The notes beneath the pieces were generated by a model. The model saw only the letters and a program-made list of their open reading frames with translations, was not told the DNA's origin and made no database searches. From Thunnus maccoyii (Eukaryota; Chordata; Actinopteri; Scombriformes; Scombridae), in NCBI RefSeq assembly GCF_910596095.1, contig NC_056548.1:16206651-16270650 (forward strand): 64,000 bases of DNA, given 5' to 3'. Below are positions 53,701-64,000 of the stretch, piece by piece. The position numbers and the translations under genes are program-made. Each line of letters begins with the position of its first letter. Within the stretch, counting starts at the first letter, position 1.

Positions 53701-56700
53701 CCCGTAGAGATTCTTGTCTCCACTGCATCTTCACTGGGAGGTCAAAACGTCCTTGAAGCTTGTGAGGATTCAGTGCAAGGTAGGCTCTAGTCCTAGCAAC
53801 AGACTCAAAATTGTCATCATGGTGAATTGTTCACCAAGCTAATTTAACTTGTATTCCCTCCTACTATGCTCCACTCCTGAGAAACATTACGACATCTGCT
53901 TACATTTGGCCAAAATACATCCACTAAGTCCATCCTATGAACTTCCTCCAAAAACAAAAAGAGCCTCTCAGTTGGAGTTCAGCAAGTTTGACTCACCAGA
54001 CATGATGTACACATAAGTCTCCAACTGACCCTGCATTTTTATTTCCTTCAGCCTACTACAAAGCGCCATCTTTGACGTGTGTTCAGTGATGAAGAGGTTT
54101 TTGGAAATGTTAAAAATGCTCAAAGAGAAAAACTGACCTATATTTTGCATGACCACATGAAAGGGCTCATTCATACATGTGGCATTTCGCAAAGGTATTT
54201 TTACTGAAATGCGTCTGGGCGCATTTTGGATTAAATAACTTAATTCACTTTACAAGACTAAAGTGGAAGTATTTTAAGAACACACCCAAAGACAAAAGTT
54301 AGCGGAGCACCACACTCAAGCAATAACAAATGAGACCAGCTGACCAACACACACAGCAAAGAAAATAACTTGATCCACAATCAGCTTTATTCCTAAAGCC
54401 CTTCGCCTGTACAGCAGCTCTGAAAACGATGGCTTTCCCCAGCATTAGTCTTGCAGTAGAGAGGCTGCGCTCCACTGCTGGAGACAGAACTCTTTTTGCC
54501 TTCTACACACAGACCTACTTCTGTTTTAACAAAAACAGTCAACCTCTTTCATTTCTTCATTCTCATACAAGCTGAAGACTGTAAGATGCTTCCAAATTTA
54601 TGCTGTTAAATCTTCAAACTCTCACACACTTTCCTCTGTTTTTTTCCATTCGTTAGACAGGAACCAGACCAGTTAGCTTAACTGTCAGTTATGTTTTATA
54701 TTGCAGTTCAGTGGACTAAGGACAAGAGCAAATGGTTTGGTGTCATATTGAACTGGAGCAGGAACCTAAAAATAGTGCCCCCCTTTCTATTTATTGAATC
54801 AATAATCGGTTGTGAACTGAGTATCAAATCAAATCATGAGATTCCCAAAGTTCCCCACCCCTACATACAAGAGCCAAAAAGGCATTTAAGCTTAGGAATG
54901 CATCAGGGCTGGTCCAGGCATAACTTACTGGATTGTATTGGCTGAAATAAACCTGATCAGATGCTGATCCTTTCTTTGCTGTACTCTCCCCTGTGTTTTG
55001 TCCACCTCAACCTTTGAGGATTGTTGCCCTGCAGTGTGAGCATTTCATTGCATATAGGAGTGAATGTTAAGGGCTCACTAGTTTGACTGACTGACACCTG
55101 GATTGGCAAAAAACTCTGATATCAAATCTGATATCAAATCTTGTATTTCTCCTCTCTCTTATTAGCAAAGACAACTGTACATAACATTCAGGCAACAGCT
55201 TCTCATTTTTTGCTGGCGCTGACTGTTGCTTTCACTAGTTAAAATAACAAACATTGCAGGCTGCGGGTCATATCAGCTGTTGCTAATTAACAATAATTCC
55301 ATCTTGATGTCAGGCCAAATGAAACTTGGCTGTAGTGGTATTTCCTTCAATTGTTTACAGCAAAAGACAGTCTTAGCAGATGCTTTCTGATATGAACCTT
55401 CATCTTCCAGCAAAGAACAATCTTCCAATTCACCAAACCACTCAGTCTTCCCAGTTAAATCTTTGTAAGCCTAAACCTCTTATTTAGGAAGAAGCCTTTG
55501 CATTTTTCTAAACATAGTAACATGCTAACTTGATCTGTTGCGAGGACATCCACAAAAATCAATGATTCAGCAGGCTGGTAAAAGCAACCCTTCAGCAACA
55601 CATGATATCTTAATTTTTGTTTACAATCACAAAACATAAAAGGGAGAAAAAATGAGCACACAAGCAAAAAAAAAAAAAAAATACATGTAATAGCAAGTAA
55701 CAATTTCTTTTTCAAGTTCCAACTAGCCTGCATACAAGTGGCAATTGTATTTGAGTGTCTCAGGGCAACCTGCAAATTGCCAGCCAGTGAATCGCTACAC
55801 ATTTGGCCACTCCTATTGACGTCAAATCCTGGTGATTAAGAGATGAGACAGAAATAATACCAAGGGACCTCATAGATACCAGCCAAAACAGCATTAAACC
55901 AGCCCACAACTTGTGATTCTTTTTGGTGATAGAGCTCCAAACATATGCAAATAATACGACTCAACTCTTTCATCCACTAGTGCATTACACCATCACCCTT
56001 CATATCATCTCAGTGGGTGTTTTGCAAAAACAAAACTATATGGATTACGTTCTCAATGTGGATAGAACAAGGATCTCAGATTAATTCCATCATTTTCTCA
56101 ATTTATCTATTTGTTATCTAGTCTATTACATCGGAAACTTGTGAAAATGAGCATCTCAATTTCCCAGAGCCCATAATGGTCTTCAAATGGCTTTTTGGTT
56201 TTTAATTATGTAAGAAAGGGAGAAGGGGAAAAATACTTAAATGATTACTAGATAATCCAGATAGTAGCAGATTCATTTTCTATCAAACAAACAATTGACT
56301 AACTGTCTAATTGTTTCAGTTCTAAATTTTACTACTCTTGTCTCTTAAGACACTGCCAAGAAAACCTTGATACAAAGTTCATCCTCCCTGTATATTGTGT
56401 ACCACTCCCTGTAAGAGACAATAACAGAGCAAAGCTTTTTATTATAGAGTCCTCTGTGGGAGAATATTACTGTTGCTGTTTAACCCCAGTCTGACTGCAG
56501 AGGAACCTTACATCCACTGCACACTTATATGACTCTGCTGATCACCTGTTGATCACTTTTACCTCTATTTTGATTATCTCATGGCTCGTGTATATACAAA
56601 TTATCTTTTTCTACAGCAAATATTAATTAGCCACCGATTACTTTAAAGAAATAGGTCAAGAAAAACCTCATGAATGCCACCAACAATTTACATTCAACAT

Positions 56701-58030
56701 AGACTCTTCCGGCTTGATTCACTGTTATTGCTCAATGACAACTAGCGCAGATACAACTTGTCAATCAGTCGGTTAGACAAATTTATTCCATTGTTGACCG
56801 CTCTCTGTTTATTGCTTTTCCGTATTTCATGAGATTATAATTTTAACAAACTGGACCTTTTTTCTTGTTGGTCTAACTAAATATGTACTTCTAACACCAC
56901 TTTGGGCTCTGATAATTTGCAATAGTCAATTCTATTTTTTTCAGCATTATATACATTAAATAAATAATCACAAGTGATCAATTAATTTAAGATAAAGAAA
57001 GTTTTAAGCTGACCTGTTGTTGGCTGTCACCTCATAAACCTGACTCTTGAAAAACTATAGAAACCATTGTCGTGCTCCCTGTGGTATGTGGTATCACTAG
57101 TTCCCAAAACACTTTCACTATTTTTTTTTTTTTTTTTAAGTAGATAGACCTTCAAATGATGCTTTGGGCTTCGATACAGAAAAACCTAGGAGCCACTCTC
57201 AGTAGTTTTGGTAGCTACTTTAAGTCCCTAAAAAAGTTTTGTGGAATTAACAGGTTCATTTTAAAATGTAATAACAAACTTCCCTGTGAGATTATAGATA
57301 TGTAGATAAAGCAGATTACCTCTCTATCCAAACTTTACTATAAACAGTTCAAGAAACAATCCAGAAACATAAAAGAGACTCAAACCAAGGCCATCCTCAC
57401 TAATCCTTAAATATTTCATAAGAAACCACACACCAGCACTGATCACATGAACGCTGCCAGCTTTTTACTTTCAATTTTGACAAGTCAAACCTCATAGTAC
57501 ACCACTGTTTATATAGCTTACTATTAATAGGATATTTTGAAAAAAAGTGTCATATTCAAAACTTATGTAAATAACGTTAACACCAGCGTTAGTTAACTTA
57601 CCTCTAACGATAGGAAGTCTCAACACTGACCATAAAAAATGTAGTTTTAACAATAACTGTCAGGGTAAAAATTCGTTTCAAAACATATTTAATCAAGGTA
57701 AACAGATAAAAATCAATCAAACTCGCTACTACCTGTATCAAATCGATAACGTTAGCTCCAGTCTAGGCTATTTCTATGCCTGCTAGCTAACTGTTAGCCA
57801 CATGCTAACGATAATAGCGTCGCTAGCAAACGCATTTTGTCGAACAAACACGCTTTAACTAGCAGACAACCTTCAAATAAAGCCCACAACGTCACAACAA
57901 TACTAGTGATCAAATCCCAAATGAAGACTAAAGTTGTTCAGTCCGCTTTTTAACAACGAGATAGCCTACTGCGCAGCATTAGCTAGCGTCAACATTACCT
58001 TTTCTTTTCGGGTACAATTCCTGTGTCCAT
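41747..58030 (-). CDS. hif1a: Hypoxia-inducible factor 1-alpha
   Basis: Fifteen minus-strand exons (human also 15) join in phase to 755 aa: 57999-58030, 47616-47806, 46919-47070, 46606-46690, 45762-45871, 44374-44576, 44034-44140, 43737-43884, 43254-43558, 42959-43161, 42737-42859, 42373-42629, 42187-42286, 42001-42088, 41747-41910. The oxygen-labile subunit of the HIF-1 transcription factor. Order of parts: bHLH ([20 protein letters not shown], exon 2), PAS-A and PAS-B (exons 3-8), N-terminal degradation motif [10 protein letters not shown] with Pro430, C-terminal degradation motif [16 protein letters not shown] with Pro565, nuclear-localisation-like RKRKL and GKKLK, and C-terminal activation domain YDCEVNAP with Asn732, ending LLRALDHVN. 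The prolyl and asparaginyl hydroxylation sites are all intact. Fish may carry hif1aa and hif1ab; the copy is not resolved. Confidence 0.97.
47091..47115. repeat. Poly(G) tract (poly(C) on the hif1a coding strand)
   Basis: 25 consecutive G, lying 21-45 bases upstream of the exon 3 acceptor of hif1a on the minus strand, where it reads as C25 and could serve as part of the polypyrimidine tract. Length is prone to sequencing error. Confidence 0.9.
47616..47883 (-). CDS. hif1a: Possible alternative first coding exon of hif1a (read-through into exon 2)
   Basis: The frame of exon 2 stays open upstream of its acceptor. An in-frame ATG at 47881-47883 would give [15 protein letters not shown] plus ten more residues, then join [10 protein letters not shown] of the bHLH. 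Purines precede the ATG (G at -3). A CCAAT-box cluster sits 140-260 bases upstream. Mammalian HIF1A also has alternative first exons, though of different sequence. This is a hypothesis; the spliced exon 1 at 57999-58030 remains the main model. Confidence 0.3.
48022..48139 (-). promoter_or_regulatory. Cluster of four CCAAT boxes, candidate internal hif1a promoter
   Basis: ATTGG at 48022-48026, CCAAT at 48034-48038, ATTGG at 48064-48068 and CCAAT at 48135-48139, with a GGGGCG stretch at 48070-48075. NF-Y-bound promoters often have several such boxes. The cluster lies about 215-335 bases upstream of hif1a exon 2. Function is inferred only. Confidence 0.35.
50953..51835. mobile_element. hAT-like DNA transposon remnant in hif1a intron 1
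   Basis: Left end CAGAGCTCCACATTAACA (near 50956). Right end ...TAATGTCGAGCCCTTG (to about 51835), whose reverse complement is CAAGGGCTCGACATTA. Both contain variants of ACTTGTC...CTTGCCCC sequence just inside, as in a fish hAT-type family with GGGCTCGACATTA ends. The termini match imperfectly and no target duplication is evident, so the copy is old. No transposase frame is seen. Confidence 0.45.
51437..51473. repeat. 16-bp perfect inverted repeat
   Basis: TGTGTACAGTTTAGAC at 51437-51452 and its exact complement at 51458-51473, separated by AAATA. It lies inside the hAT-like remnant. Confidence 0.95.
51865..52269 (-). pseudogene. DIRS-type retrotransposon tyrosine recombinase fragment
   Basis: The minus-strand reading includes [38 protein letters not shown] and [13 protein letters not shown]. 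This matches the layout of the C-terminal tyrosine-recombinase domain of fish DIRS-like retroelements (CPVRAL...QLFV...KQRLSHWI...GVRAHSTR). The HxxR motif survives as HFTR, but the sequence after it decays and no RT or gag is nearby. A dead fragment in hif1a intron 1. Confidence 0.65.
52986..53015. repeat. 12-bp perfect inverted repeat
   Basis: CATAGACATATA at 52986-52997 and TATATGTCTATG at 53004-53015, with a 6-base loop. Confidence 0.95.
53418..53448. repeat. 12-bp perfect inverted repeat
   Basis: ATGGGTCAATAC at 53418-53429 and GTATTGACCCAT at 53437-53448, with a 7-base loop. Possibly another MITE core. Confidence 0.95.
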
Positions 58031-58124
58031 GTCAGGACGAAAGGACCTGAGTTGAGTCTCTCTATCGGTATCAAGCTGTATCCGGGCCCGTCGAGAAATA
58101 AACCAAACTCCCACGATTTTTCGC

Positions 58125-58132
58125 TGACGTGA
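58125..58132. promoter_or_regulatory. TGACGTGA motif upstream of hif1a
   Basis: A CRE-like/HRE-core sequence (contains ACGTG), 95 bases upstream of the hif1a ATG. It could bind CREB/ATF or HIF factors. A single short motif is weak evidence. Confidence 0.25.
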
Positions 58133-58378
58133 ATCCGTAAACCCTCAAGCGGGTCACATAAGAGTTATCACTGTGTATATTTCGTCAAAGAAATGGAGCT
58201 TTCCTCCTGTAAACGCAGCTCGGTCGTTGACTCTTGAGTAGCTACAGTGCCACGCTGCAGAGAGGACAATGTTGCACCGGAGTGGCTCCTGACTCCGCCC
58301 CCTGCCTCTGCGGGTACGCGCAGTCACATGCCTGCCCCATCGAGAGCGCGCAGAAAGTACAAGCCACCTAGTGTACAC

Positions 58379-58960
58379 CAGTGGTTCTCAACATTTTTTG
58401 GTGTCAAGGACCCCCATACTCATACACATCAGGCCGCGGACCCGTATTTGATAGGATCTAGTCTCAGGGATGCCCATCTGATAAGATTTAATTATTCCAT
58501 AACTGTCTATATTGTAGATTGGCAGATTAGCAGTGAGGAGTGTGAAACTTATGAACAGAATAGTCATTCTTACACATTCTCTCATTGGGCTAACTTCTAG
58601 TCAATGAAATAATTGTGAACTTATTATTATTATTATTATTATTAATGTGTTGCTGTTAAAGGCCTTGTTTTGTAAGTATCACAGGGGAGAGGAAGACTGC
58701 CCTTTTGGAGAGAGAGCGAGCTCACTTGGAAGCTGCCACTGCCACTACTTGAGGCAGGCCTCACTGCCCTTTTGGATATTTTACCAAAAACAGCTGACAC
58801 TGAAACAGATTTATATTGCTTGTACTTTTCCTCTAATGCCTAATCCACCACAGAGGCACATATGGTTCCCAAACTTTTTGGCTTTGACCTTTTAACCCTG
58901 ATCCTACCAACATATTTTAACATAACGACTGGGGTCGGGACCCCAAGAATAAACTACTGT
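58379..58960. mobile_element. hAT-like fragment(s) upstream of hif1a
   Basis: CAGTGGTTCTCAACATTTTT at 58379-58398 is the typical terminus of many hAT elements, followed by AAGGACCCCC. A second similar stretch, GGTTCCCAAACTTTTTGGC, lies near 58863, in the same rather than inverted orientation, and CGGGACCCC follows near 58937. These are probably two nested or truncated copies. A (TTA)n run lies at about 58620-58643. Confidence 0.45.
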
Positions 58961-61900
58961 AAGAAACAACCATCATTGCAAAATGTTAACTTATTTCTTC
59001 TCAAAACATTATTAGTTATGTAATTAACGTCATCTGAGAAAAAAACAGATTATCATTTTAGAAAAGTTGCAGTTAATTTGCATATTGTGTAAAATGAAAA
59101 TTGATCCTTTTCTTTAATACAAATTGCAGTTTATCCCGAGTACAATCTTTCCACAAAACCTTCAAAATAACTGACATACTCAGTCAGCCCACTTCATTGA
59201 TTGCATACGTCTACCAGTTGAAACCAGTTAAACCATACCTAATTTTTTTCCTGTGTTTATTTAGAATAATTTTTAGTGTCCCAAAGATATAAGATTCACC
59301 AGTAAGGATAAAAGCAAAGACAAGAGTGAATTAAGTCTAACTAATTAAGGCTAACTTTGTGTTGCATGCTTCCCTCCTTGTTAAAGATCTAAAGGCCTCT
59401 AAACTCTATCTTGCAACCCATTTTGGGATTCCATAGACAGGGCATAGACACTGCCCTGTCTGACATTGGATAATTGAGTTGGGTTTTTATATTTAGCCCT
59501 GTTCCTAGCATGTGTGAATAATTTTTAAACTCTTTATATTATATTCTGTACATCAATATTCTGGGAAGGTACGTCTTAACTTCATACCAGTACTGTGTTA
59601 TTCATGTCACTTGTGATTCAGCTGCATTTTGTAAAAGAAAGAATGATTCCCCAACCCCCCAGCAAAGTTCACTTCCCATTAAAATTAGTCTTTGCTACAT
59701 TGCCTTACCATACTCCACCCTCTAAGTAGGACATGTTGGTTTTTACATCTGGCTATGATCATGAAGTAAAACATTGGTTGTCACTTCTCAGAACTGTTGG
59801 CTGGGTGGTACAACACTCAGTCTGCAACTCCGAGACTTGAACTTGACATTTATTTGTTTGTTGGTTTCCTTTCATGCTAACCATGACTTTACTTGAAACA
59901 TAAAGGAAAAAACTCCATCAGTTTTAATCCTATTAAATCCAGGAGCAATGAAGAAAGAATTATTATATGACCATGCAACATTTAGCCACATACCCTGAAT
60001 TTAATTTTTAGGCCTATAAACCATGACATGGTTTAGAAAATCAATGAACAGCATAGATTATATACTGTGGCTTCTGGTTTTTACATATCAGTTGCTGCTT
60101 TTACATATGGATGTCTTAATGAAGGTGTTAATTTTTGCTAGATGCTAAACAATATTTGTGATGCACCTTTCATCTTAATCTTCTATCTGGATATTAATAT
60201 ACTAAGCTACGAACTGTACTTTAACAAAAGATGAATGAGCTTACAGGTTTATTTTTTTCCTAACTGGTTCTGCCTGTATTCAAAATGGAGGTCAAAATAC
60301 AGTGTAACTGGTTATCGTAAGGATTGCTCAATTTTGGCACAGTTGTATATTTAGTCATCCATCTGAACTTAATGGTTGTCTGGAAGGTTTCTAAGGTGAC
60401 AGCCACACCTTTTTCTGTGCTATTGGTCCATCAGGAAGGTTGGGCATGGTGCCATCTCAAACAATGTTGTATTTCAAGTCCTCTCAGTCATATTTTATAA
60501 GGGCAAAGGGAGTATGTGTGGATAATATTACTAGTGTGCAACAATACGAACACCCGATGGTGCTTATTGTAGCACAATTTTGTCTCATTTCCTAGATGCT
60601 CCATTAAAATACATTGAGGAGTCATCATTAACACAGCTTTCAAGGGGAAATGTTGAAATGTAGAACTATTGCTTTGTCATTGTAATAATGGGAAGAGTCT
60701 GGTCACTTCCGCTTTCCGAGTTAGTCTCCCAATCATCGTAGCCAATTCCTCGAGAGATTTGTGATCTAATTAACAACTACAGTCTGATGCACTGAACAAA
60801 TGATATAGATATTTGCTGCTGATGCACAAAATGTCCAACAGTGGCAAAAATGAAGAATTCTACATGGAGGTGACGTCTTTGAAGGGCCTTTTTGATTATC
60901 TGTTGCTGCTTTTAGGTTATCAATCAAACAGGCTGGACAGCGGTGTCAAGCATTGATTCAGTCAAGCGGTGCTGAGACACTGCTGGCAGCCATCAGTAAG
61001 TCTCAGTAATGAAAGCTTAGACAAGGCTCCTACATCTTTCCTGTCACTCAGACAGTACCTGAGGAAAGCTGCCAAACAGGGCCACATTAACGGGTAAACA
61101 AGAGGTGAAGTCATTTAATCCAATGTCTTATTCTCTGGGCAACACACGTCAACATCTGCATTAAGGAAAGCTTAACGTAGATTAGTTGGCTACTGTTAAA
61201 TCCCTGAGATCAATGCATTTGTAAACCTTGAGTTAAAATTATGTTTAAGGTGAATCTGAGAGACTAACAGGAATTGATGCACAATAGGAAGGGCTTAGCA
61301 GCTGTATTGGTCTCCTTTCAGTAAATATAAGTTTGCATGAATTTCATAAAGCAGCTCCTCGTTTTGTGCTGTCAAAGCAAGTTCAGAATATACGCAGCCA
61401 TTTTTGCATCTGAAGCCACCAATTTATTCAGCCGCACAACCCTCCACAGGATAGGGGGCTGACGAGATAAACAGATGTAATGTGGAGCCTGAAGACTTCC
61501 TCCCTCAAACTAACAGGAAGTCCATCTCCGCTCTGTAAAGGGAGGTGCTGTTCATGTCTGGCCAGGTTAATCATTGTGTACCCAGCATTGTTCACAAAAG
61601 ATTTCTCTCCACATAAGACTTTTTTTTTTTTTTCTTTTAACAGTTTCAATTTCTATTACGAGCAGCATATATCATTTTCACAAGTGTCACAGAAAGAGCA
61701 TCATTCCTCCTTCTCATGTCTTCCTGTTTCTATCAAAGGCGACGGTAATGACGCTGTGTGGTTTCCTGTTTATTCTCTTCTGGTTTGCAATGACCCCACC
61801 AGATGATTGGCCTAACTGCAGGGCTATGGTTTCAAGCTCTCTCTCTTTCTCTCTCTCTGTCTACTTCCTCTCTGTTTCTGTTTATGCAAAGAGGGTGGTT

Positions 61901-63191
61901 TTAAGTGTTCAGCAGGGAGAATATTTAATAACTTTCTCGAATTTACAGTTTTGAAAAAGCCCCCCAGTGAGCTTCCAGTACCCAGGCAATCTGCCCACAG
62001 ACCTGGAAGGTTTCAAAGGCCCTGTGTTTGTTAAGGGGAAGAGAGTGTGTGTAAGATGAGAGCAGCAGAGTTGAGTGATTACTGTTCCTCTTGAGAAACA
62101 TTTAGACACACCGAGTCTCGTTTGATTCTAGCAATAATCAAATACAATCCTAGCATTCTTGCTCTGGCCTGGTAACTGCGTGGTGAAATCTTCAAACTTC
62201 TGAATATTTCACATTCAGCATGAATCACCACAGTGCTTTCAACCCCGATGAAATCTTGCATCATCCTCAACATGCCTGGCTGATCAAATTACACACAGAA
62301 GGCCCTAATCATGGAGAAGATTTTGTTACAGAGTGTGACTGATAAATAAATAATAGCCTATTGTCTGAAACTGACTCTGGCAACTCAGACAAAGCATCCT
62401 TTTAAATCTTTAATCTGATTAAAATGTTTACCTAACTTAACCTTTTTATATTAGGCTGGATATGCTGCTGTTTTTCAGGCTTCATTTAAGTTTTATCCTT
62501 TTGTGTGAAAATGAAGGGACTCAGTTCTCATCTAGCCAGCATGTGTGGGTCTGTGTATTTGTTTTTTTTGTTTTTTTCCCAGAGTAGAGTCACATCATCG
62601 AGAAACTATTTCATATACACAGTCAGTCGTTCCGGGATTTTAACTGGCAGCCCAACTTTTCTGGGAAACGCTGGCAGTCTGGTTAAAATTGACTCTTGAT
62701 TCCACTCTCTGAGCAGTGCAGGAGCATAAATGAAACACAAACCATGCCCTTGTGCTCCAAAAGTGCTTTTTTCATTTGAAGTAACTGTAAGCAAACTCAT
62801 CCATCTGCATGACAGCAATTGTACAATAAAACGGACATCTGTGGCAAACAGGTTTACAAACGTATCAACTTGTCAAACACACCCTTTCCACACAGACTTT
62901 TGCATGAATCAAACTGTATCAAAGTCAAAACTAAATGTCATTTTCAAAAGCTGATCACACACACAGAGAGTTTTCGAGAATTATGGGAGTGCTTAAGAGT
63001 TCATTAGGTGCAGCCTCAGTTCTTGTCAAGCATGTGTTTGGCTGACTCCTCGCCACTTTGCACCCTCATGTCTCTGGGGAATGTGACAGTGTCATACTGT
63101 ATGTACCACTGGGAACAGTCTCAGACAAAGCTACAAACGCTCAGAAGAGTGAAACAAGTGCTGGCTGACTGGTGGATCAGTGAGGAGACTT
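58961..63191. other. hif1a-prkch intergenic region
   Basis: About 4.2 kb with no coding exon that I can recognise. A CT-rich run lies near 61836-61880 and a T-run at about 61620-61633. The right end should hold the prkch 3' UTR (minus strand). Open frames here are short and lack splice or domain support. Confidence 0.6.
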
Positions 63192-63606
63192 TTAGCTCTC
63201 CAGCAGTTCAGGCGAAGTGAAGGAGAAGTTTCGGAACTCGTCCTGATTGATGGTAGGGATCATCGGGTCATCGATCGGCGTGAGGGTGGGCTCTTCCTGA
63301 GTAAAATCTGGGTCAAAGTTGTTGACATCCTCTGGTGTTTTCTGGGAGGGAATATTTAAGATTTCAGTTGCAGCCACAAGGTGAGACAATGTTTAACGCT
63401 GCATAATGTCTGCATATTGTCACTATCATGTAATAAAGGAAGTTATTTGTGTGACTTACGATTCTGGGCTTGAAAGGCGGCTCTATCTCTCTACGATTCA
63501 ACTTCTCCCAATCGATTCCATCGAAAAAGGCGTGGCTAGTCAACGCGTTCTCTCCGCCCTCTGAGGCCACACAGCCCAGACGCCGAGCCGGGTTTTTGGT
63601 CAATAG
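63192..63606 (-). CDS. prkch: Protein kinase C eta, last two coding exons (partial)
   Basis: Exons 63460-63606 (49 codons) and 63192-63341 (49 codons plus TAA) join in phase 0. The first encodes the end of the kinase domain, [12 protein letters not shown], then [17 protein letters not shown]. The second encodes the AGC-kinase tail: [18 protein letters not shown] with the turn-motif TP, and [15 protein letters not shown] with the hydrophobic motif FRNFSF. The novel-PKC eta/epsilon tail is clear. Eta is favoured by the ending and by position, since PRKCH lies immediately upstream of HIF1A in human in the same orientation, as here. Epsilon is the alternative. The remaining exons lie right of the window; 63607-64000 is intron with no exon seen. 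Confidence 0.88.
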
Positions 63607-64000
63607 CTGTGAAAGCACAAAAGTGGATGAATTCACAAACACGTCACACTAAACAGAAAAGAAAAAAAAAAAAAAGAAAAGAAAACATCATCAAGAAAAC
63701 TGATGTAAGATAGGGTTGCGCATAAAAGCAACAACAAAGAAGGGTCAAACTGTTTGGAATCAGTGGATGCTGTCAGATGTTTCATTGAAGATCTGTACAC
63801 AGGAGGATGCAGGAAATGTGACGCATATTATTGAACAGGATCAGACCAGACTTTTTTGGAGTAATGCCAAACTGGACTTGATCCAAGATGACATCCAGTC
63901 AAACCCCACCTCCCAACTTATGAAAAACACACCCATGATTGTATCTGACACCACCCTCTGTGACTTAGTTGGAGAGTGTTCAACTAAGTTCAGGAAAGTG

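Larger units (their letters stand above)
47807..57998 (-). other. hif1a intron 1 (10.2 kb)
   Basis: The largest intron in the window. Besides the CCAAT cluster near 48.1 kb it holds a hAT-like remnant (about 50953-51835), a DIRS-type recombinase fragment (51865-52269) and three perfect short inverted repeats (51437-51473, 52986-53015, 53418-53448). It also has an A-run at about 55667-55681 and a T-run at about 57120-57138. I see no independent gene; 53.5-57.9 kb is plain AT-rich sequence. Confidence 0.75.

Noticed and set aside
59812-59850. tRNA-like sequence (GGCTGGGTGGTACAACACTC...)
   Set aside because: Box spacing and sequence are too poor, with no acceptor stem. Not reported as a tRNA or SINE.
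61428-61954. Overlapping open frames upstream of prkch
   Set aside because: Low-complexity T- and CT-rich translations without homology or splice context.

Overview
The window is animal nuclear DNA, almost certainly from a ray-finned (teleost) fish. Compact vertebrate genes with many GT-AG introns, a fish-type YY1 and HIF-1alpha, and fish-style Tc1, hAT, DIRS and Helitron-like remnants all point that way. I rebuilt gene models by hand from splice signals and reading phase. Seven or eight protein genes are supported, and the five complete multi-exon ones plus degs2 close in frame.

Layout, left to right. The last 12 codons of evl (+) lie at the extreme left edge. Next come degs2 (-, 3 exons, 3084-7642) and yy1 (+, 5 exons, 10081-13403). 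A degenerate Tc1-like transposon occupies 15421-16906. Then tpp1 (-, 13 exons, 17486-23471), mis18bp1/KNL2 (-, 16 exons, 25364-31657), a repeat-rich gap at 31.7-35.2 kb, htra2 (+, 8 exons, 35182-40257) and hif1a (-, 15 exons, 41747-58030, with a 10.2 kb first intron full of transposon debris). A gap of about 5 kb follows, and the window ends in the last two coding exons of prkch (-), which continues beyond the right edge.

The genes do not form a pathway. Evl is a cytoskeletal regulator, Degs2 acts in sphingolipid synthesis, Yy1 and Hif1a are transcription factors, Tpp1 is a lysosomal peptidase, Mis18bp1 loads centromeric chromatin, HtrA2 is a mitochondrial protease and Prkch is a kinase. The order does preserve old linkage: evl-degs2-yy1 and prkch-hif1a have the same order and relative orientation as the human chromosome 14 segments, and mis18bp1 is also a chromosome 14 gene in humans. 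tpp1 and htra2 are extra relative to that arrangement.

The observations most worth following are: (i) five YY1-type motifs in yy1 intron 1; (ii) two E-box/CLEAR palindromes just upstream of the tpp1 start; (iii) a CENP-C-like motif in Mis18bp1; (iv) a CCAAT-box cluster in hif1a intron 1 followed by an in-frame ATG that reads straight into the bHLH exon; (v) an ASPF tetrapeptide in HtrA2 where the human IAP-binding motif lies; and (vi) a Helitron-like 3' end, a tiny hairpin MITE and a DIRS-type recombinase fragment inside introns. I found no convincing wholly new system. No tRNA, rRNA or CRISPR feature is supported beyond one tRNA-derived SINE-like head.
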